Origin: Deltaproteobacteria bacterium
GTDB taxonomy: Bacteria; Desulfobacterota; Deferrimicrobia; Deferrimicrobiales; Deferrimicrobiaceae
DNA length: 6,795 nucleotides
NCBI GenBank assembly: GCA_017889845.1
Contig: JAGGAJ010000097.1
Coordinates: forward strand, 1-6,795
Reading direction: 5' to 3'
This document shows positions 5,814-6,795 of this stretch, piece after piece (positions within the stretch are counted from its first letter, which is position 1; every line of letters begins with the position of its first letter). Under the pieces are notes generated by a model. That model searched no databases. It worked only from the letters and a program-made list of their open reading frames with translations, and was not told where the DNA came from. Made by a program: the position numbers and the translations under genes.

Positions 5814-6795
5814 CCGGCGTCCCCTCGGTCCCCCGCGCCCCCGGTCCCGGTCGCGGTCCCGGGGAGGACCCCCTTCCCGGTCCGAGGACGGCGGCGGCCC
5901 CGTGGCGGCCGGAAAGCGCCCCTCCACCTCGAACTCCTTGTGGGAGAGGCGGATCTTGCCGTCCCGGTCCACCTCGAGGACGCGGACAGTGACCTCGTCC
6001 CCCTCCTTGAAGCATTCCGCCGCGTTGACCCGGTTTTTGGAGATCTGCGACACGTGGAGCAACCCGTCGGTGCCGGGGAAGATCTCGACGAAGGCGCCGA
6101 AATCCATGATCTTGCGGACGCGGCCCTGGTAGACCTTCCCCACCTCGGGCTCCTGGACGATCCCCTCGATGATGGAGATGGCGGCGCGCGCCGAGTCGGC
6201 GTCCACCGCGGCGATCTTGACCGTCCCGTCGTCCTCGATGTCGATCTTGACGCCCGTCTGCTCCTGGATCCCCCGGATGACCTTCCCTCCCGGTCCGATG
6301 ATCTCGCGGATCCTGTCGGTCTTGACCATCATCACGTAGATCCGGGGAGCGAAGGGGGACAGCTCCGGCCGGTGTTCCGGAATGGCGGCGTTCATCCTCT
6401 CCAGGATGTGGAGGCGCCCGTCCCTCGCCTGCCGCAGGGCCGAGAGCAGGATCTCGCGGCTGACGCCGCCGATCTTGATGTCCATCTGGATGGCGGTGAC
6501 GCCGTTCCTCGTTCCCGCGACCTTGAAGTCCATGTCGCCGAGGTGGTCCTCGTCGCCGAGGATGTCGGAGAGGACCGCAACGTCGTCCCCTTCCTTGATG
6601 AGCCCCATGGCGATGCCGGAGACGGCCCCGGTGGTCGGGATCCCGGCGTCCATCATGGCCAGGGAGGAGCCGCACACGGTGGCCATGGAGGAGGAACCGT
6701 TCGACTCGAGCACCTCGGACACCACGCGGACCGTGTAGGGGAAATCGGCGCCCTGCGGGAGCACCTTCGTCACGGCCCGCTCGGCCAGGGCCCCG
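5811..6795 (-). CDS. pnp: Polyribonucleotide nucleotidyltransferase (PNPase), C-terminal part; 5' end beyond the right edge
   Basis: PNPase is a trimeric 3'-5' phosphorolytic exoribonuclease, commonly part of RNA-degrading complexes. The visible 327 residues start inside the second RNase PH domain (GALAERAV), so the GTG at 6773 is an internal codon, not a start. The fragment shows FPYTVRVVSE and ESNGSSSMA (30-38), then LSDILGDEDHLGDMDFKVAG (75-94), which carries the aspartates and lysine equivalent to E. coli Asp486, Asp492 and Lys494. A KH domain follows with the GPGG loop (167-170) and DDGTVKIAA, then an S1 domain (about 217-287, VGKVYQGRV, DFGAFVEI, GLLHVSQIS). It ends in a 40-residue disordered Arg/Asp/Gly/Pro-rich tail (GGPPRDRDRDRGRGGPRGRR). 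Roughly the last 45 percent of a typical ~700-aa protein is present. The active-site and RNA-binding motifs visible are intact. It is followed after 44 bp by the M16 peptidase gene, probably in one transcript. Confidence 0.97.
   Translation of the reverse strand, partial: GALAERAVTKVLPQGADFPYTVRVVSEVLESNGSSSMATVCGSSLAMMDAGIPTTGAVSGIAMGLIKEGDDVAVLSDILGDEDHLGDMDFKVAGTRNGVTAIQMDIKIGGVSREILLSALRQARDGRLHILERMNAAIPEHRPELSPFAPRIYVMMVKTDRIREIIGPGGKVIRGIQEQTGVKIDIEDDGTVKIAAVDADSARAAISIIEGIVQEPEVGKVYQGRVRKIMDFGAFVEIFPGTDGLLHVSQISKNRVNAAECFKEGDEVTVRVLEVDRDGKIRLSHKEFEVEGRFPAATGPPPSSDREGGPPRDRDRDRGRGGPRGRR

Noticed and set aside
2878..6132. A 1084-codon open frame on the plus strand, antisense to purB, dut, the peptidase and part of pnp
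   Set aside because: Its product is Arg/Pro/Ser-rich with no domain, and it runs across four well-identified minus-strand genes. Long antisense frames are expected where GC-rich third positions remove stop codons.

Overview
The window is a GC-rich bacterial chromosomal segment. All its genes lie on the minus strand, so biological order runs from the right end to the left end. There are seven protein genes: five complete and two cut by the window edges. In transcription order they are pnp (3' part), an M16-family zinc peptidase, dut, purB, purS, purQ and purL (5' part). I see no tRNA, rRNA, CRISPR array, transposase or phage gene.

Two blocks are visible. The right block (about 4070-6795) is pnp - M16 peptidase - dut, an RNA-turnover, proteolysis and nucleotide-hygiene cluster of a type found in many bacteria. 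PNPase degrades RNA phosphorolytically to nucleoside diphosphates. The M16 protein is a cytosolic-looking homologue of the mitochondrial processing peptidase beta subunit. Dut removes dUTP and makes dUMP. The left block (1-3830) is purB - purS - purQ - purL, part of de novo IMP synthesis: adenylosuccinate lyase plus the three-protein FGAM synthase (PurS, PurQ glutaminase, small PurL).

The genes are tightly packed. M16/dut, purB/purS and purQ/purL each overlap by 4 bp (ATGA, GTGA, ATGA), and purS/purQ are 11 bp apart, which suggests translational coupling. The two gaps are the more unusual parts. A 44-bp pnp-M16 gap holds a perfect 10-bp inverted repeat that includes the pnp stop codon. A 239-bp dut-purB gap holds a 14-bp inverted repeat around a GAGCG-rich core, plus a set of mutually exclusive GC stems. 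The second gap is either a structured leader of the pur operon or a dispersed intergenic repeat, and it is the part of the window most worth following up.

High G+C, the split PurSQL enzyme and the pnp-M16-dut order would fit a deltaproteobacterium-like (Desulfobacterota/Geobacter-like) lineage, but this is inference from gene content only. The protein genes themselves are ordinary housekeeping genes with intact catalytic motifs, and I found no previously undescribed protein system here.
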